From Micromonospora sp. C95 (GTDB lineage Bacteria; Actinomycetota; Actinomycetes; Mycobacteriales; Micromonosporaceae), in the NCBI RefSeq assembly GCF_018070465.1, contig NZ_JAGPXT010000033.1, positions 1 to 55,273 of the forward strand: a stretch of DNA of 55,273 nucleotides. The letters are read 5' to 3'. Positions 15,532 through 23,731 of this stretch are shown here, piece by piece. Every line of letters begins with the position of its first letter. Position 1 is the stretch's first letter. The notes under the pieces were generated by a model. The model saw only the letters and a list, made by a program, of their open reading frames with translations. It searched no databases and had not been told where the DNA came from. The position numbers were made by a program, and so were the translations under genes.

Positions 15532-16137
15532 TTACAGCCAGTCGTGTTCGCGGGCGTAGCGCGCGGCCTCGTGACGGGTGTGGGTCTGGGTCTTCTGCAT
15601 GGCGTTGGAGAGGTAGTTGCGTACGGTGCCCTGGGCGAGGTGGAGCCGGGCGGCGATGTCGGCGACCGAGTAGCCCTCGCTCGTCACCCGCAGCACGTCG
15701 AGTTCGCGGTCGGTCAGCGGGCAGTCGTCGACGATGGCGAGCGCGGAGACGTCCGGGTCGATCCACCGTTTGCCGGCGTGCAGGTCGGTGATGACCGAGG
15801 CGATGTGTGCGGGCTCGGCCGACTTGCTGACGAAGCCCTGCACGCCGAGCTTCAGTGCCTTGCGCAGTACGCCGGGCCGGGCGTGCCGGGTCAGCATGAG
15901 GACCAACTGCTCCGGTCGGACGCGGCGGATCTGCGTGATGGCGCCGAGGCCGTCCGTGCCGGGCATCTCCAGGTCGATGACCAGCACGTCGGGCCGGTGT
16001 TGCAGAGTGGCTTCAACGGCCGTGGCGCCATCGGTCGACTCCGCGACGATGTCGATGTCGCCTTCGAGCGGCAGCAGCGCGGCCAGCGCCTTGCGCAGCA
16101 GGGCCTCGTCGTCCGCGAGCACGATCGTGGTGGTCAT
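15532..16137 (-). CDS. NarL/DesR-type response regulator
   Basis: 201-aa regulator. The receiver domain (1-120) has acidic pocket D9/D10, phospho-acceptor D55 in VLVIDLEMPG, and Lys near 105 in GFVSKS. A LuxR-type helix-turn-helix (about 138-195) reads LTDRELDVLRVTSEGYSVAD followed by IAARLHLAQGTVRNYLSNAM. It overlaps the upstream kinase gene by ATGA, so the two are co-translated. Likely target: the palindrome at 17327-17352 before the ABC exporter genes. Arrangement resembles DesK/DesR controlling an ABC system, but the signal is unknown. Confidence 0.92.
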   Translation of the reverse strand: MTTTIVLADDEALLRKALAALLPLEGDIDIVAESTDGATAVEATLQHRPDVLVIDLEMPGTDGLGAITQIRRVRPEQLVLMLTRHARPGVLRKALKLGVQGFVSKSAEPAHIASVITDLHAGKRWIDPDVSALAIVDDCPLTDRELDVLRVTSEGYSVADIAARLHLAQGTVRNYLSNAMQKTQTHTRHEAARYAREHDWL

Positions 16138-17285
16138 CGGTCATCCTCCGCAGCGCCGCCGGTGGCAGCATCGGCACGGGCGGGCGGAAACCTCGCGGCG
16201 GTCAGGAATCGCCCGTCCTGCTGTTGCACGGCCAGCTCGCCGCCGTCGGCTGCCAGCCGTTGACGGAGGTTGGACAGCCCCCTGAGCTCGGGTAGCGTAT
16301 CGCCGCTCACGCCGTCGTTGACGATCGAGATGCCGGCTTCGGCGAGCGTGATCTGCACCTGGGTGGCCTGTGTGTGTCGCAGGATGTTCGTGGTGGTCTC
16401 GCGCAGGACCTGGCCGAGCAGTTCGCTGCTGCGCGGTCCCACCTCGGCCTCCCGGGTCACCCGGACCCGGATGCCCGCCGCCTCGAACAGGTTCTTCGCG
16501 TTCTCGAGCTCCGCCGAGAGGTTGAGCCGGCGCTGGGCGTACGCCAGTTCTTTGGTCTGGGTGATGGTGTCGCTGACCAGAGCGTACGTCTCCCGCAGCT
16601 CCTTCTCGGCTCGATCGGTGTCGCGGCGCACCAGTTTCCGGGCCAGTGCGATCTTCAGCTTGACCACGTGGAGAGTGTGGCCCTGGATGTCGTGCAGATC
16701 GCTGGCGAAGCGGACACGTTCGCGGATGACCGCCAGCTCCGCCTCGCGCTCCCGGGCGTGGTCGAGTTCCCGGATGAGGTCGTAGAAACGCTCGCCGACG
16801 ATCGTGAGGACGGTCACCAGGATGGTGAGGCCCGTCGGGACGAGCACGTAGGTGATCAGGACGCGGCGTACGTCGTCCTGCTCGACCAGGAACCGCATCG
16901 CACCGACGGCGGCGACGTAGCCGAACAGTCCGAACGCTGCCAGGGTCCGGCGTCGTACCTGGCGGAGGGAGAGGGACCCCACCGCGCAGATGCCCCAGTA
17001 GGCGTTGGGGCTGCCGGTCAGCAGCACCCCGAGCGGCCACACCACAGCCCCGACGATCGTGCAGGGCAGGGCGACTCGGGCGAGGTCGTCCGCCGTCCAG
17101 CGTTCGAAGGCCACCACCGCCGCCACGGCACCCGGGGCCAGGACGATGAAATGCCACCAGGCGTGTGCTTCGGTGGCCAGGAGAACCACCGCGGCGAACA
17201 CGACCGGCGGAAGTGACGTGAGGAGATTGATCCGGCGCAGCCGCTTCTGCGTCGTCTTGGTGAAGGCCGGCGATCTCGCGGTCAC
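16134..17285 (-). CDS. DesK-like sensor histidine kinase
   Basis: 383-aa membrane kinase. Residues about 1-140 contain five to six membrane segments without a large outside loop, suggesting it senses membrane state or a lipophilic ligand. The HisKA_3 domain holds the phospho-His in FASDLHDIQGHTLHVVKLKI. The HATPase region has an N-box in LRETTTNILRHT and a G-box in GLSNLRQRL. GTG 17285 (VTARSPAFTK) is chosen; a frame-open extension upstream would overlap the operator-like palindrome. The gene is divergent from an ABC transporter, the usual exporter-regulator pairing. Confidence 0.9.
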   Translation of the reverse strand: MTARSPAFTKTTQKRLRRINLLTSLPPVVFAAVVLLATEAHAWWHFIVLAPGAVAAVVAFERWTADDLARVALPCTIVGAVVWPLGVLLTGSPNAYWGICAVGSLSLRQVRRRTLAAFGLFGYVAAVGAMRFLVEQDDVRRVLITYVLVPTGLTILVTVLTIVGERFYDLIRELDHAREREAELAVIRERVRFASDLHDIQGHTLHVVKLKIALARKLVRRDTDRAEKELRETYALVSDTITQTKELAYAQRRLNLSAELENAKNLFEAAGIRVRVTREAEVGPRSSELLGQVLRETTTNILRHTQATQVQITLAEAGISIVNDGVSGDTLPELRGLSNLRQRLAADGGELAVQQQDGRFLTAARFPPARADAATGGAAEDDR

Positions 17286-17326
17286 CCAGCCAGTATTCCC
17301 ACGTCCAGGCGGGGCGAGCAGTGACA

Positions 17327-17352
17327 CCACGTCACATGTACCCGTGACGTGG
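17327..17352. promoter_or_regulatory. Operator-like 9-bp inverted repeat between kinase and ABC genes
   Basis: CCACGTCAC (17327-17335) and GTGACGTGG (17344-17352) are perfect inverted repeats with an 8-base spacer. They lie between the divergent kinase and ABC transporter genes, 42 bases before the ABC start. It is the best candidate site for the neighbouring response regulator. Confidence 0.7.
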
Positions 17353-17393
17353 CACCACTGATGGATCGGCGCGACCGCTGGTGTCATTGGTGC

Positions 17394-18275
17394 ATGTCCA
17401 CCACACCAGTGATCGAAGTCGAACGGCTGAACGTCAAGTACGGCGACTTCCACGCCGTGAAGGACCTTTCCTTCGAGGTCCGGCGTGGCGAACTGTACGC
17501 GCTGCTCGGCACGAACGGGGCGGGGAAGACCTCGACCCTGGAGACCATCGAGGGGCACCGGACGCCGACCTCCGGCACCGTGCGCGTCTTCGGGCGCCAG
17601 CCGGGCGACCGCCGGGTGGTCCGTCCCAGAATGGGGGTCATGCTCCAGGAGAGCGGTTTCTCCCCCGACCTCACGGTTCGCGAGTCGGTCCGGCTGATCG
17701 GCACCCTGACTCGGCGGACCGACGATGTCGACCGGGTGCTCGACGTCGTCGATCTCACCGGCAAGGCCGGTCGGAAGGTGTCACAGCTCTCGGGCGGGGA
17801 GAAGCGGCGGCTGGACTTCGCCACCGCCGTCTACGGCACCCCGGAGCTGATCTTCCTCGACGAGCCGACCACCGGCCTGGACGTCCAGTCGCGCGACCAC
17901 CTGTGGACGACAGTGGATCGGCTCCGCGAGAACGGCGCCACGATCGTGCTCACCACGCACTACCTGGAGGAGGCGCAGCAGCGCGCCGACCGGATCGGGC
18001 TCATGCACGAGGGCACCTTCCACCGGGAGGGCACCGTCTCCGAGCTGACCCGCACGCTGCCGGCGGTTATCCGCTTCTCGCTGCCGCCGACGGCACCGGC
18101 GCTGCCGTTGCAGGCCGCCACGAACGGCGACGGCAAGGTCGCGATCGAGACCTTCGGCCTGCAGAAGGACCTGCACATCCTGCTCTCCTGGGCGCAGGAC
18201 CACGCCGTCGAGCTGCGCGACCTGGAGGCCGGGCCGACCCGCCTCGACAACGTCTTCCGCGCCATCAGCGGCTGA
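17394..18275 (+). CDS. ABC transporter ATP-binding protein
   Basis: 293-aa DRA-type ATPase. Walker A GTNGAGKTS, Q-loop GVMLQESGF, signature LSGGEKRR and Walker B LIFLDEPTTGL are present, then a switch His in VLTTHYLEEA. The C-terminal 80 residues form the extension typical of drug or lipid exporters. ATG 17394 (MSTTPVIEVERL) is preferred; no ribosome binding site is clear, so the message may be leaderless. It is followed by its permease 26 bases downstream and lies downstream of the probable operator. Confidence 0.93.
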   Translation: MSTTPVIEVERLNVKYGDFHAVKDLSFEVRRGELYALLGTNGAGKTSTLETIEGHRTPTSGTVRVFGRQPGDRRVVRPRMGVMLQESGFSPDLTVRESVRLIGTLTRRTDDVDRVLDVVDLTGKAGRKVSQLSGGEKRRLDFATAVYGTPELIFLDEPTTGLDVQSRDHLWTTVDRLRENGATIVLTTHYLEEAQQRADRIGLMHEGTFHREGTVSELTRTLPAVIRFSLPPTAPALPLQAATNGDGKVAIETFGLQKDLHILLSWAQDHAVELRDLEAGPTRLDNVFRAISG

Positions 18276-18301
18276 CCCGCCTTCCGAGAGGAATCCTTCC
18301 C

Positions 18302-19021
18302 GTGTTCCCCATCGCTTTCAGCGAGCTGATCCAGATCTTCCGGAACCGGCTGGTACTGGTCACCAGCTTCATCATCCCGGTCGTCGTCTCCGGGTACTTC
18401 GTCCGCCAGCACGAGACCTTCGCGGCCCTCGGCAGCCTCGGCTACATCGCGGCGATCGTGCTGTTCACCGTGGCCGCGTTCGGGCTCTACGCCACGACCG
18501 TGACGACCTTGGCGTCCCGGCGGCAGAATCTCTTCCTCAAGCGGTTGCGCTCCACGGCCATCGGGGACGCCGGCATTCTCGCCGGCCTGCTGTTGCCCGC
18601 CACCGTCGTCGCCGTGGTGCAGGTGGCCGCGATCCTGACCGCGTTGGCCATGGTCGCCGGCGGGCCGGCCAACATACCCCTGCTGGTGGTGGCGATCGTC
18701 GCGACCGTGGCCATGCTGATCGGCCTGGGGCTGGCGACCGCCGGCCTGACGAACTCACCCGAGCACGCCCAGGTCACCACCCTGCCCGTCACCCTCGGCG
18801 TGATCGGTGTGGCCAGCTGGGTGGGCATCACCGGCACCGAGGAACTCGCCCTGCTCAAGCGGCTGCTGCCCGGTGGTTCCGCCACCGAAATGGTGATGAA
18901 CGCCTGGAATGGCGGCGTCGCCGTGACCGACTCCCTGCTCCTGCTGGCCCCGACGCTGGGCTGGGTCGTCGTCGCCGTCGTGGCGGCCACCCGCCTGTTC
19001 AAGTGGGAACCCCGCCGCTGA
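18302..19021 (+). CDS. ABC transporter permease (ABC-2 type)
   Basis: 239-aa permease with six hydrophobic segments, the order expected for ABC-2 exporters: LVLVTSFIIPVVVSGYF, LGYIAAIVLFTVAAFGLYA, GILAGLLLPATVVAVVQVAA, LLVVAIVATVAMLIGLGLA, PVTLGVIGVASWVGI and LLLLAPTLGWVVVAVVAA. A charged coupling segment SRRQNLFLKRLRST lies between helices 2 and 3. GTG 18302 has GAGAGG about 9 bases upstream. With the ATPase it forms an exporter of unknown substrate controlled by the divergent kinase/regulator pair. Confidence 0.9.
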   Translation: MFPIAFSELIQIFRNRLVLVTSFIIPVVVSGYFVRQHETFAALGSLGYIAAIVLFTVAAFGLYATTVTTLASRRQNLFLKRLRSTAIGDAGILAGLLLPATVVAVVQVAAILTALAMVAGGPANIPLLVVAIVATVAMLIGLGLATAGLTNSPEHAQVTTLPVTLGVIGVASWVGITGTEELALLKRLLPGGSATEMVMNAWNGGVAVTDSLLLLAPTLGWVVVAVVAATRLFKWEPRR

Positions 19022-19116
19022 GGCGGCAAGCGCCGTCGAAGTGCCCGCAATACCCCGACCATCCGTCCGACCAGGTCGCACACTGCCGCTGAAAGGCGCC
19101 CGATGAAGGAGTGACC

Positions 19117-19827
19117 GTGACCACCCATGCGATCAGTGACGGCAGGACCGGGCGTATCGGTTCGAGGCGCCCGGCCTGGCCCGAGATCATCGCCGGCGGT
19201 GCCGCGTACGCTGCCTCGTTCCTCGTGGTTGCCTTGCTGCTGCCACGGGTTGCCGACGATGCGGTGGCGGGTGTCGTGGGCCTCGTCGTCTCGGGTGCGA
19301 TGGGACTTGTCGCATTCGCGGTCGCCGTGCTTATCCGTATTCGTGGGCTGTCGGCCTTCGGCGTCCGCCGCGCGACAGCACGACAACTGCTCGTCGCCGC
19401 CGCGCTCGGTCTCGGTGCTTACATACTCGGCACCATGGCCGCGATCATCTACATGATCGTCAGCGGCGACGCGCAGAACGTCCAGACGAGCTACCAGGAG
19501 GCCGCCAACGCAGGCTGGCTGTCACTCGCCCTCACCCTCGTCGCGGGGTCGGTCATCACACCGCTCGGCGAGGAGGCCTTCTTCCGCGGCGTACTCGCGA
19601 ATGCCCTGTTCGCCCGATACCGGGCCTGGATCGCGGTGATCGCGAGCGCGGCGATCTTCGCTGTCGCGCACGGCATCAACCCGGTACTGCCCGCTGCGTT
19701 CGTCGTCGGCGTGCTTGCCGCCCTGCTGTTCCGCTGGTCCGGCTCCATCTGGCCAGGCGTCGTGCTGCACGCCGTCAACAACGCCGCCGCGACGCTCGTC
19801 TCGATCATCGTCGCGACGGCGGGATGA
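19117..19827 (+). CDS. CPBP family intramembrane metalloprotease
   Basis: 236-aa membrane protein with six to seven hydrophobic segments. The abi/CPBP motifs are present: GEEAFFRG (motif 1, two Glu and Arg), FAVAHG (motif 2 His) and LHAVNNAAA (motif 3). Such Rce1-like proteases cleave within membranes or modify peptides; the substrate here is unknown. GTG 19117 is preferred over GTG 19111 because GAAGGAG ends at 19111. It lies 95 bases after the ABC permease and may be co-transcribed with it. Confidence 0.88.
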   Translation: MTTHAISDGRTGRIGSRRPAWPEIIAGGAAYAASFLVVALLLPRVADDAVAGVVGLVVSGAMGLVAFAVAVLIRIRGLSAFGVRRATARQLLVAAALGLGAYILGTMAAIIYMIVSGDAQNVQTSYQEAANAGWLSLALTLVAGSVITPLGEEAFFRGVLANALFARYRAWIAVIASAAIFAVAHGINPVLPAAFVVGVLAALLFRWSGSIWPGVVLHAVNNAAATLVSIIVATAG

Positions 19828-19895
19828 CCAGAGCGAGCTCCGAACACCGAGGCCGTCCGCTTGACACCCACCCATCTCCACGAGAGGTCTGACCG

Positions 19896-20621
19896 ATGAC
19901 CGAGCAACCCGACGACTCCTTCGACGAGCGCGCCGCGACGCCCGCCGAGACGAAGCAACCCGGTGCACCGACGCTGGTCGAGGATCTTCTGCTCCTGCTG
20001 TTCCAGCCGAGGTCGGGCACCATCGCCGGAGAGAACACCCTCTTCTACGTCCTCGCCGGGGCCGTACTCGCGGATCTCGCCCTCGCCGACCGGGTGACGA
20101 TGGCGGACCGGCGCAAGGTGAGCATCGTCGAGGGTCATGCACCGTCAGACGAGCTTCTCCGGTCGGCGTGGGACTACGTCTCCGAGAAGCCCCGAGGCGT
20201 CCAGACGGTGCTCGCCGCGATCGGCCCGCAGCTGCGCAAGCCGGTGTTGGAGCGGCTCGTCGAACGCGGCGACATTGTCCGAGAGGAGCGGAAACTGCTC
20301 GGCCTGTTCCGTACGACCGCGTTGCGCGACGGTGGCAACGGGCGCCGCGCGCGCCTGCTGGCGGAGGTCCGGCGGGTGCTCGTGGACGGAGCGGAACCGT
20401 CGGCCCGGGTGGCCGCGCTCGCGGCACTGCTGTCGGGCAGCGGAACTCTCCCTCAGTTCTACCGCGACATTCCGTGGACCACACCCGTGATCAATCGCGC
20501 CAAGGAGCTCGAACAGGGCAACTGGGGGGCCGGTGCGGCAGCGGAGGCCGTGACCCGGACCGTGACCGCGACCGTCGTCAACAGTGTCATCGTCACCACC
20601 ACGGTGCTCCCCCGCAGCTAG
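19896..20621 (+). CDS. GPP34/GOLPH3 family phosphoprotein
   Basis: 241-aa protein. After a polar 25-residue head it reads TLVEDLLLLLFQPRSGTI, AGAVLADLALADRVTM, RGVQTVLAAIGPQLRKPVLE and LRDGGNGRRARLLAEVRRVL, the pattern of GPP34 (GOLPH3/Vps74), which binds phosphoinositides in eukaryotic Golgi. Actinobacterial copies are common and their role is unknown. A hydrophobic, Thr/Val-rich C-terminus could touch the membrane. A GAGAGGT ribosome binding site precedes ATG 19896. It follows the CPBP gene by 68 bases. Confidence 0.86.
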   Translation: MTEQPDDSFDERAATPAETKQPGAPTLVEDLLLLLFQPRSGTIAGENTLFYVLAGAVLADLALADRVTMADRRKVSIVEGHAPSDELLRSAWDYVSEKPRGVQTVLAAIGPQLRKPVLERLVERGDIVREERKLLGLFRTTALRDGGNGRRARLLAEVRRVLVDGAEPSARVAALAALLSGSGTLPQFYRDIPWTTPVINRAKELEQGNWGAGAAAEAVTRTVTATVVNSVIVTTTVLPRS

Positions 20622-20660
20622 CACACCCCTCCGCCGCCGGCTCCCGTGCAGCGCCGACCT

Positions 20661-20721
20661 GCAACTTCGCGGATGTTGTCGGGTCTGGAGGGGCCGCAGA
20701 CGACAACATCACCGAAGTTGC
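20661..20721. repeat. 61-bp imperfect palindrome
   Basis: GCAACTTCG...GATGTTGTCG on the left pairs with CGACAACATC...CGAAGTTGC on the right, separated by a G-rich centre with a second CTG/CAG pairing. It lies between the convergent GPP34 and PPOX genes and may be a two-way terminator. Confidence 0.7.
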
Positions 20722-20765
20722 CGCCTGCGAGCCGGCGGCGTCGGGTAGCGGGTCGATGGGGCGGG

Positions 20766-21383
20766 TCAGGTGTAGAGGTTGGCGGCGTACTGGGGGCCGT
20801 AGTGGCGTTCGAGGTCGGCGAGGGTGTCGACGCGGGCTTCGACCTCCTTGACCAGGCGGGCCCGGCTGGGCAGCGGGTCCGCTGGCCAGGTCTCCGGCTG
20901 CCACAGCTGGGACCGCAGGAACGCCTTCGCGCAGTGGTAGAAGATCTGCTCGATCTCGACCAGCACGGCGAGCACCGGCCGGTGTCCCTTGACCACCATG
21001 TCGTCGAACCAGGGCGCGTCACGCAGCAGCCGTGCCCGCCCGTTGATCCGCAGGGTGTCGGGGCGCCCGGGAATGAGGAAGATCAGGCCGACGTGCGGGT
21101 TCGCCAGGATGTTGCGGTAGCCGTCGGCGCGCTTGTTGCCGGGACGCTCCGGAATGGCGATGGTCCGGTCGTCGAGCACGTGGACGAAACCCGCCGGATC
21201 TCCCTTCGGAGAGACGTCGCAGGCGCCGTCCGCTCCGGCGGTGGCCACCAGGCAGAACGGCGAGGCGGCGAGCCACTGCCGGTCACGCTCGTGCAGTTGG
21301 GTGCGCTCCTTGGCGACTGCGCGGGGGCCGGGGGCGCCGAGTAGCTGGGTCAATTCGGCTACGGATGTGATCTCCACCGTCAC
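20766..21383 (-). CDS. PPOX-class flavoprotein (pyridoxamine oxidase family)
   Basis: 205-aa split-barrel flavin protein of the MSMEG_1061-like FMN group. Motifs: SPFCLVATAGADGACDVSPKG, RTIAIPERPGNKRADGYRNI, and VGLIFLIPGRPDTLRINGRA, the usual strands lining FMN. Homologues reduce F420- or FMN-linked substrates; the exact cofactor and substrate cannot be told. ATG is read at 21383 (+ strand CAC), giving MTVEITSVAELTQ. Stand-alone gene, convergent with GPP34. Confidence 0.84.
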   Translation of the reverse strand: MTVEITSVAELTQLLGAPGPRAVAKERTQLHERDRQWLAASPFCLVATAGADGACDVSPKGDPAGFVHVLDDRTIAIPERPGNKRADGYRNILANPHVGLIFLIPGRPDTLRINGRARLLRDAPWFDDMVVKGHRPVLAVLVEIEQIFYHCAKAFLRSQLWQPETWPADPLPSRARLVKEVEARVDTLADLERHYGPQYAANLYT

Positions 21384-21535
21384 TGGGTGCCTCCCCGTGG
21401 AGTTGACCGTGGTGGCGGCACCCGGGCGGGAAACCGCCCCGGTCAGTCTAGTCGCGCACGGCCGTCAGGTTTGTCCCTCGGTGCCGAGGGGTACCGGCCC
21501 GGAGAGTGCTTTCGAAGAGCAGTGGAGGCCCGGAG

Positions 21536-22042
21536 ATGGAGAGTCGACTCAAGATCCTGGGGCACCCCGTCCACCCGATGCTTGTGATGTTTCCGTTCGC
21601 CCTGCTGGTCACCGCCGTGCTCTTCGACGTCGTCGACACGGTCGGCGGGCCGGACTTCCTCGGCGAGGTGGCGTACTGGAACCTCACCGTCGGCCTGATC
21701 GGCGGCCTGCTGGCGGCGGCGGCCGGCACGTTCGACCTGCTGGCCATCCCCACCGGCACCCGGGCCAAGCGGGTGGCGCTCACCCACGCCGTCGTGAACG
21801 TCGCGGCGATCCTGCTCTTCGCCGCCGTCTGGGTGGTGCGGCTCAACGCCGACTCGCGGGGCGCGGGCGGGGCACTGATCGCCATCGAGGTGGTGGCGCT
21901 CGGCATTCTCGGAGTCGGCGGCTGGCTGGGCGGTGAACTCGTCGACCGGCTCGGCGTCGGGGTCGACCGGGAGGCCGGACTCGACGCGCCGAGTTCGTTG
22001 CGGCCGGCGGCCGCCAGTCAACGAATGGGAGACGCGCGATGA
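21536..22042 (+). CDS. DUF2231 membrane protein
   Basis: 168-aa protein with four membrane segments and the DUF2231 start LKILGHPVHPMLVMFPFALL, whose two conserved His may bind metal or heme. Further conserved residues are DLLAIP and the THAVVN helix. GGAGGCCCGGAG precedes ATG 21536. Function unknown; homologues are often near redox or stress genes. Its stop overlaps the Hsp20 gene by ATGA, so the two are co-expressed. Confidence 0.87.
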   Translation: MESRLKILGHPVHPMLVMFPFALLVTAVLFDVVDTVGGPDFLGEVAYWNLTVGLIGGLLAAAAGTFDLLAIPTGTRAKRVALTHAVVNVAAILLFAAVWVVRLNADSRGAGGALIAIEVVALGILGVGGWLGGELVDRLGVGVDREAGLDAPSSLRPAAASQRMGDAR

Positions 22043-22572
22043 CCAGGCCGGGACGCGGTTGGCGAGGCGGCCAGCAGGGCTGGGACCCGATGGGCGAGTT
22101 GCAGTCGCTGCGGGCCGAGCTGAGCCGGCTGGTCGGCGGTCGACCCGGGCCGCCCGAGGTGGAACTGGGCGAGACGAGCGACGGCTGGGAGGTGGTCGTC
22201 CGGCTGCCTGGCGTCGCGCCCGAGGAGGTCGCGGTGGAGTTGGACGACCGCGAGTTGTGCGTACGGGCGCGGACTGAGGCCGAGGTCAACGCCGACCACG
22301 GCATTCCCGGCGGGTTTGAGACCCGGGGCTTCGAGTACCGCGTACAACTGCCGTCGCGGGTGGACCCCGAGGCGATCGACGCGGTGATGGACCACGGTCT
22401 GCTGCGGGTCCGACTGCCCCGGGCGAACCGTCCCGCACCGCGCACCATAACCGTCGGTCGCACCGGACCGCGTTCGACGGGCCCCTCCGGTGGCGTGCCG
22501 AGCAGCGTCGACCCGGCGGCGGACCGGGAACTGCACCAGCCGGACGTCGCCACCGGCGATTCCGGCCGGTAG
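22039..22572 (+). CDS. Hsp20/alpha-crystallin family small heat shock protein
   Basis: 177-aa protein. The alpha-crystallin domain runs about 36-135: PEVELGETSDGWEVVVRLPG then VAPEEVAVELDD, a FEYRVQLPSRVDP loop and the conserved HGLLRVRLPR motif at its end (an A-x-x-x-G-x-L variant). The C-terminal tail is rich in Gly/Pro/Asp and lacks a clear I-x-I oligomer motif. It is an ATP-independent chaperone that holds unfolding proteins. The four-base overlap with the upstream gene suggests translational coupling. No CIRCE or HAIR box is seen upstream. Confidence 0.9.
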   Translation: MTRPGRGWRGGQQGWDPMGELQSLRAELSRLVGGRPGPPEVELGETSDGWEVVVRLPGVAPEEVAVELDDRELCVRARTEAEVNADHGIPGGFETRGFEYRVQLPSRVDPEAIDAVMDHGLLRVRLPRANRPAPRTITVGRTGPRSTGPSGGVPSSVDPAADRELHQPDVATGDSGR

Positions 22573-22580
22573 CGCGCGCG

Positions 22581-23684
22581 GTGGCTTCGGCCGTGCTGGA
22601 AGGGGCCGCCGACCGGGTGCCGGACGTGGCCCGGATCGCCGTGCTGCGTGCCAACGCGCTCGGCGACTTCATCTTCGTGCTGCCCGCGCTTGAGGCGCTG
22701 CGGGCCGCGTACCCGCAGGCGGAGATCGTGTTGCTCGGCGCGCCCTGGCACGAGCAGCTGTGGCGCGACCGGCCGGGCCCGGTCGACCGGGTACTCGTGG
22801 TGCCGCCCGCGCCGGGGATCCGGACGGCGACCGAGGGCGAGCCCGAGTCGAGCATGGTCGACTTCCTGGCCGCCGCCCGCGCGGAACGGTTCGACCTGGC
22901 GCTGCAACTGCACGGCGGCGGTGCCAACTCCAATCCGCTGGTGGCCGCGCTCGGTGCCCGGCTCACCGCCGGCCTACGGGCCGAGGACGCGCCGCCGTTG
23001 GACCGCTGGCTGCGCTACGTCTACTACCAGCACGAGGTGATCCGCTATCTGGAGGCGGTGGCGCTGGTGGGCGCCGCGGCCACCACGATCACCCCGGCGC
23101 TGGCGGTCACCGAGACCGACCGGGCCGAGGCGCGCACCGTGCTCGGCGAGCCGGAACGTCCCCGGGTGGCGTTACATCCCGGCGCGACGGACACCCGTCG
23201 TCGCTGGCCCGCCGACCGCTTCGGGGAGGTGGCCCGGACACTGCACGCCGACGGTTACGAAATCCTCGTCACCGGCACCCCTGCCGAGCGGGACGTGGTC
23301 GACCAGGTGGTGGCCACCGCCGGGGTGCCGGTCCGACCGCAGGTGGGCACGCTCGGCCTGAGTGGGCTGGCCGGCTGTTACGCCGGCTGCGAGCTGGTGG
23401 TCTCCAACGACACCGGGCCGCTGCACCTGGCCGCCGCCGTCGGTACCCCCACGGTGGGCATCTTCTGGGTCGGCAACCTGATCACCACCGCTTCCGTGAC
23501 GCGGGGGCGGCATCGGCCGATCACCTCGTGGACGGTGCACTGTCCGGTCTGCGGGGTGGACTGCACCCCCGGCATCTACCCGCATCGTCCGGGCGACGGC
23601 GACTGCCCGCACCGTGACTCCTTCGTCACCGACGTGCCGGTGGCCGAGGTGCTCGAAGCCGCCCGCGAGCTGCTGTTCCGCTGA
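22581..23684 (+). CDS. Glycosyltransferase family 9 (heptosyltransferase-like)
   Basis: 367-aa GT-B enzyme. N-terminal motif RIAVLRANALGDFIFVLPAL and C-terminal motif LVVSNDTGPLHLAAAVGTP (GT9 signature) are clear. VALHPGATDTRRRWP binds the nucleotide-sugar phosphate. A CPVCGVDCTPG loop near residue 318 with later DCPHRD adds four Cys not usual in GT9 and may bind metal. GT9 enzymes transfer ADP-activated heptose; the nearby HldE can make the donor. GTG 22581 is 8 bases after the Hsp20 stop. It converges with the GT2/HldE pair. Confidence 0.88.
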   Translation: MASAVLEGAADRVPDVARIAVLRANALGDFIFVLPALEALRAAYPQAEIVLLGAPWHEQLWRDRPGPVDRVLVVPPAPGIRTATEGEPESSMVDFLAAARAERFDLALQLHGGGANSNPLVAALGARLTAGLRAEDAPPLDRWLRYVYYQHEVIRYLEAVALVGAAATTITPALAVTETDRAEARTVLGEPERPRVALHPGATDTRRRWPADRFGEVARTLHADGYEILVTGTPAERDVVDQVVATAGVPVRPQVGTLGLSGLAGCYAGCELVVSNDTGPLHLAAAVGTPTVGIFWVGNLITTASVTRGRHRPITSWTVHCPVCGVDCTPGIYPHRPGDGDCPHRDSFVTDVPVAEVLEAARELLFR

Positions 23685-23731
23685 AGGAGTGGCACCTTTC
23701 TCAGCGCCTGCGGTAGCGGAAGGGGCCCTTC
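23684..23731. terminator. Palindromic terminator-like repeat between GT9 and GT2
   Basis: GGAGTGGCACCTTTC (23686-23700) and GGAAGGGGCCCTTCC (23718-23732) flank GCGCCTGCGGTAGC. The right half contains the perfect palindrome AAGGGGCCCTT. It occupies the whole 47-base gap between convergent stops. From memory, similar AAGGGGCCC palindromes recur in Micromonospora genomes. It is probably a two-way terminator. Confidence 0.65.

Noticed and set aside
17381..18301. 546-codon frame upstream-fused to the ABC permease
   Set aside because: Its first 307 codons are an out-of-frame shadow of the ABC ATPase. The permease starts at GTG 18302.
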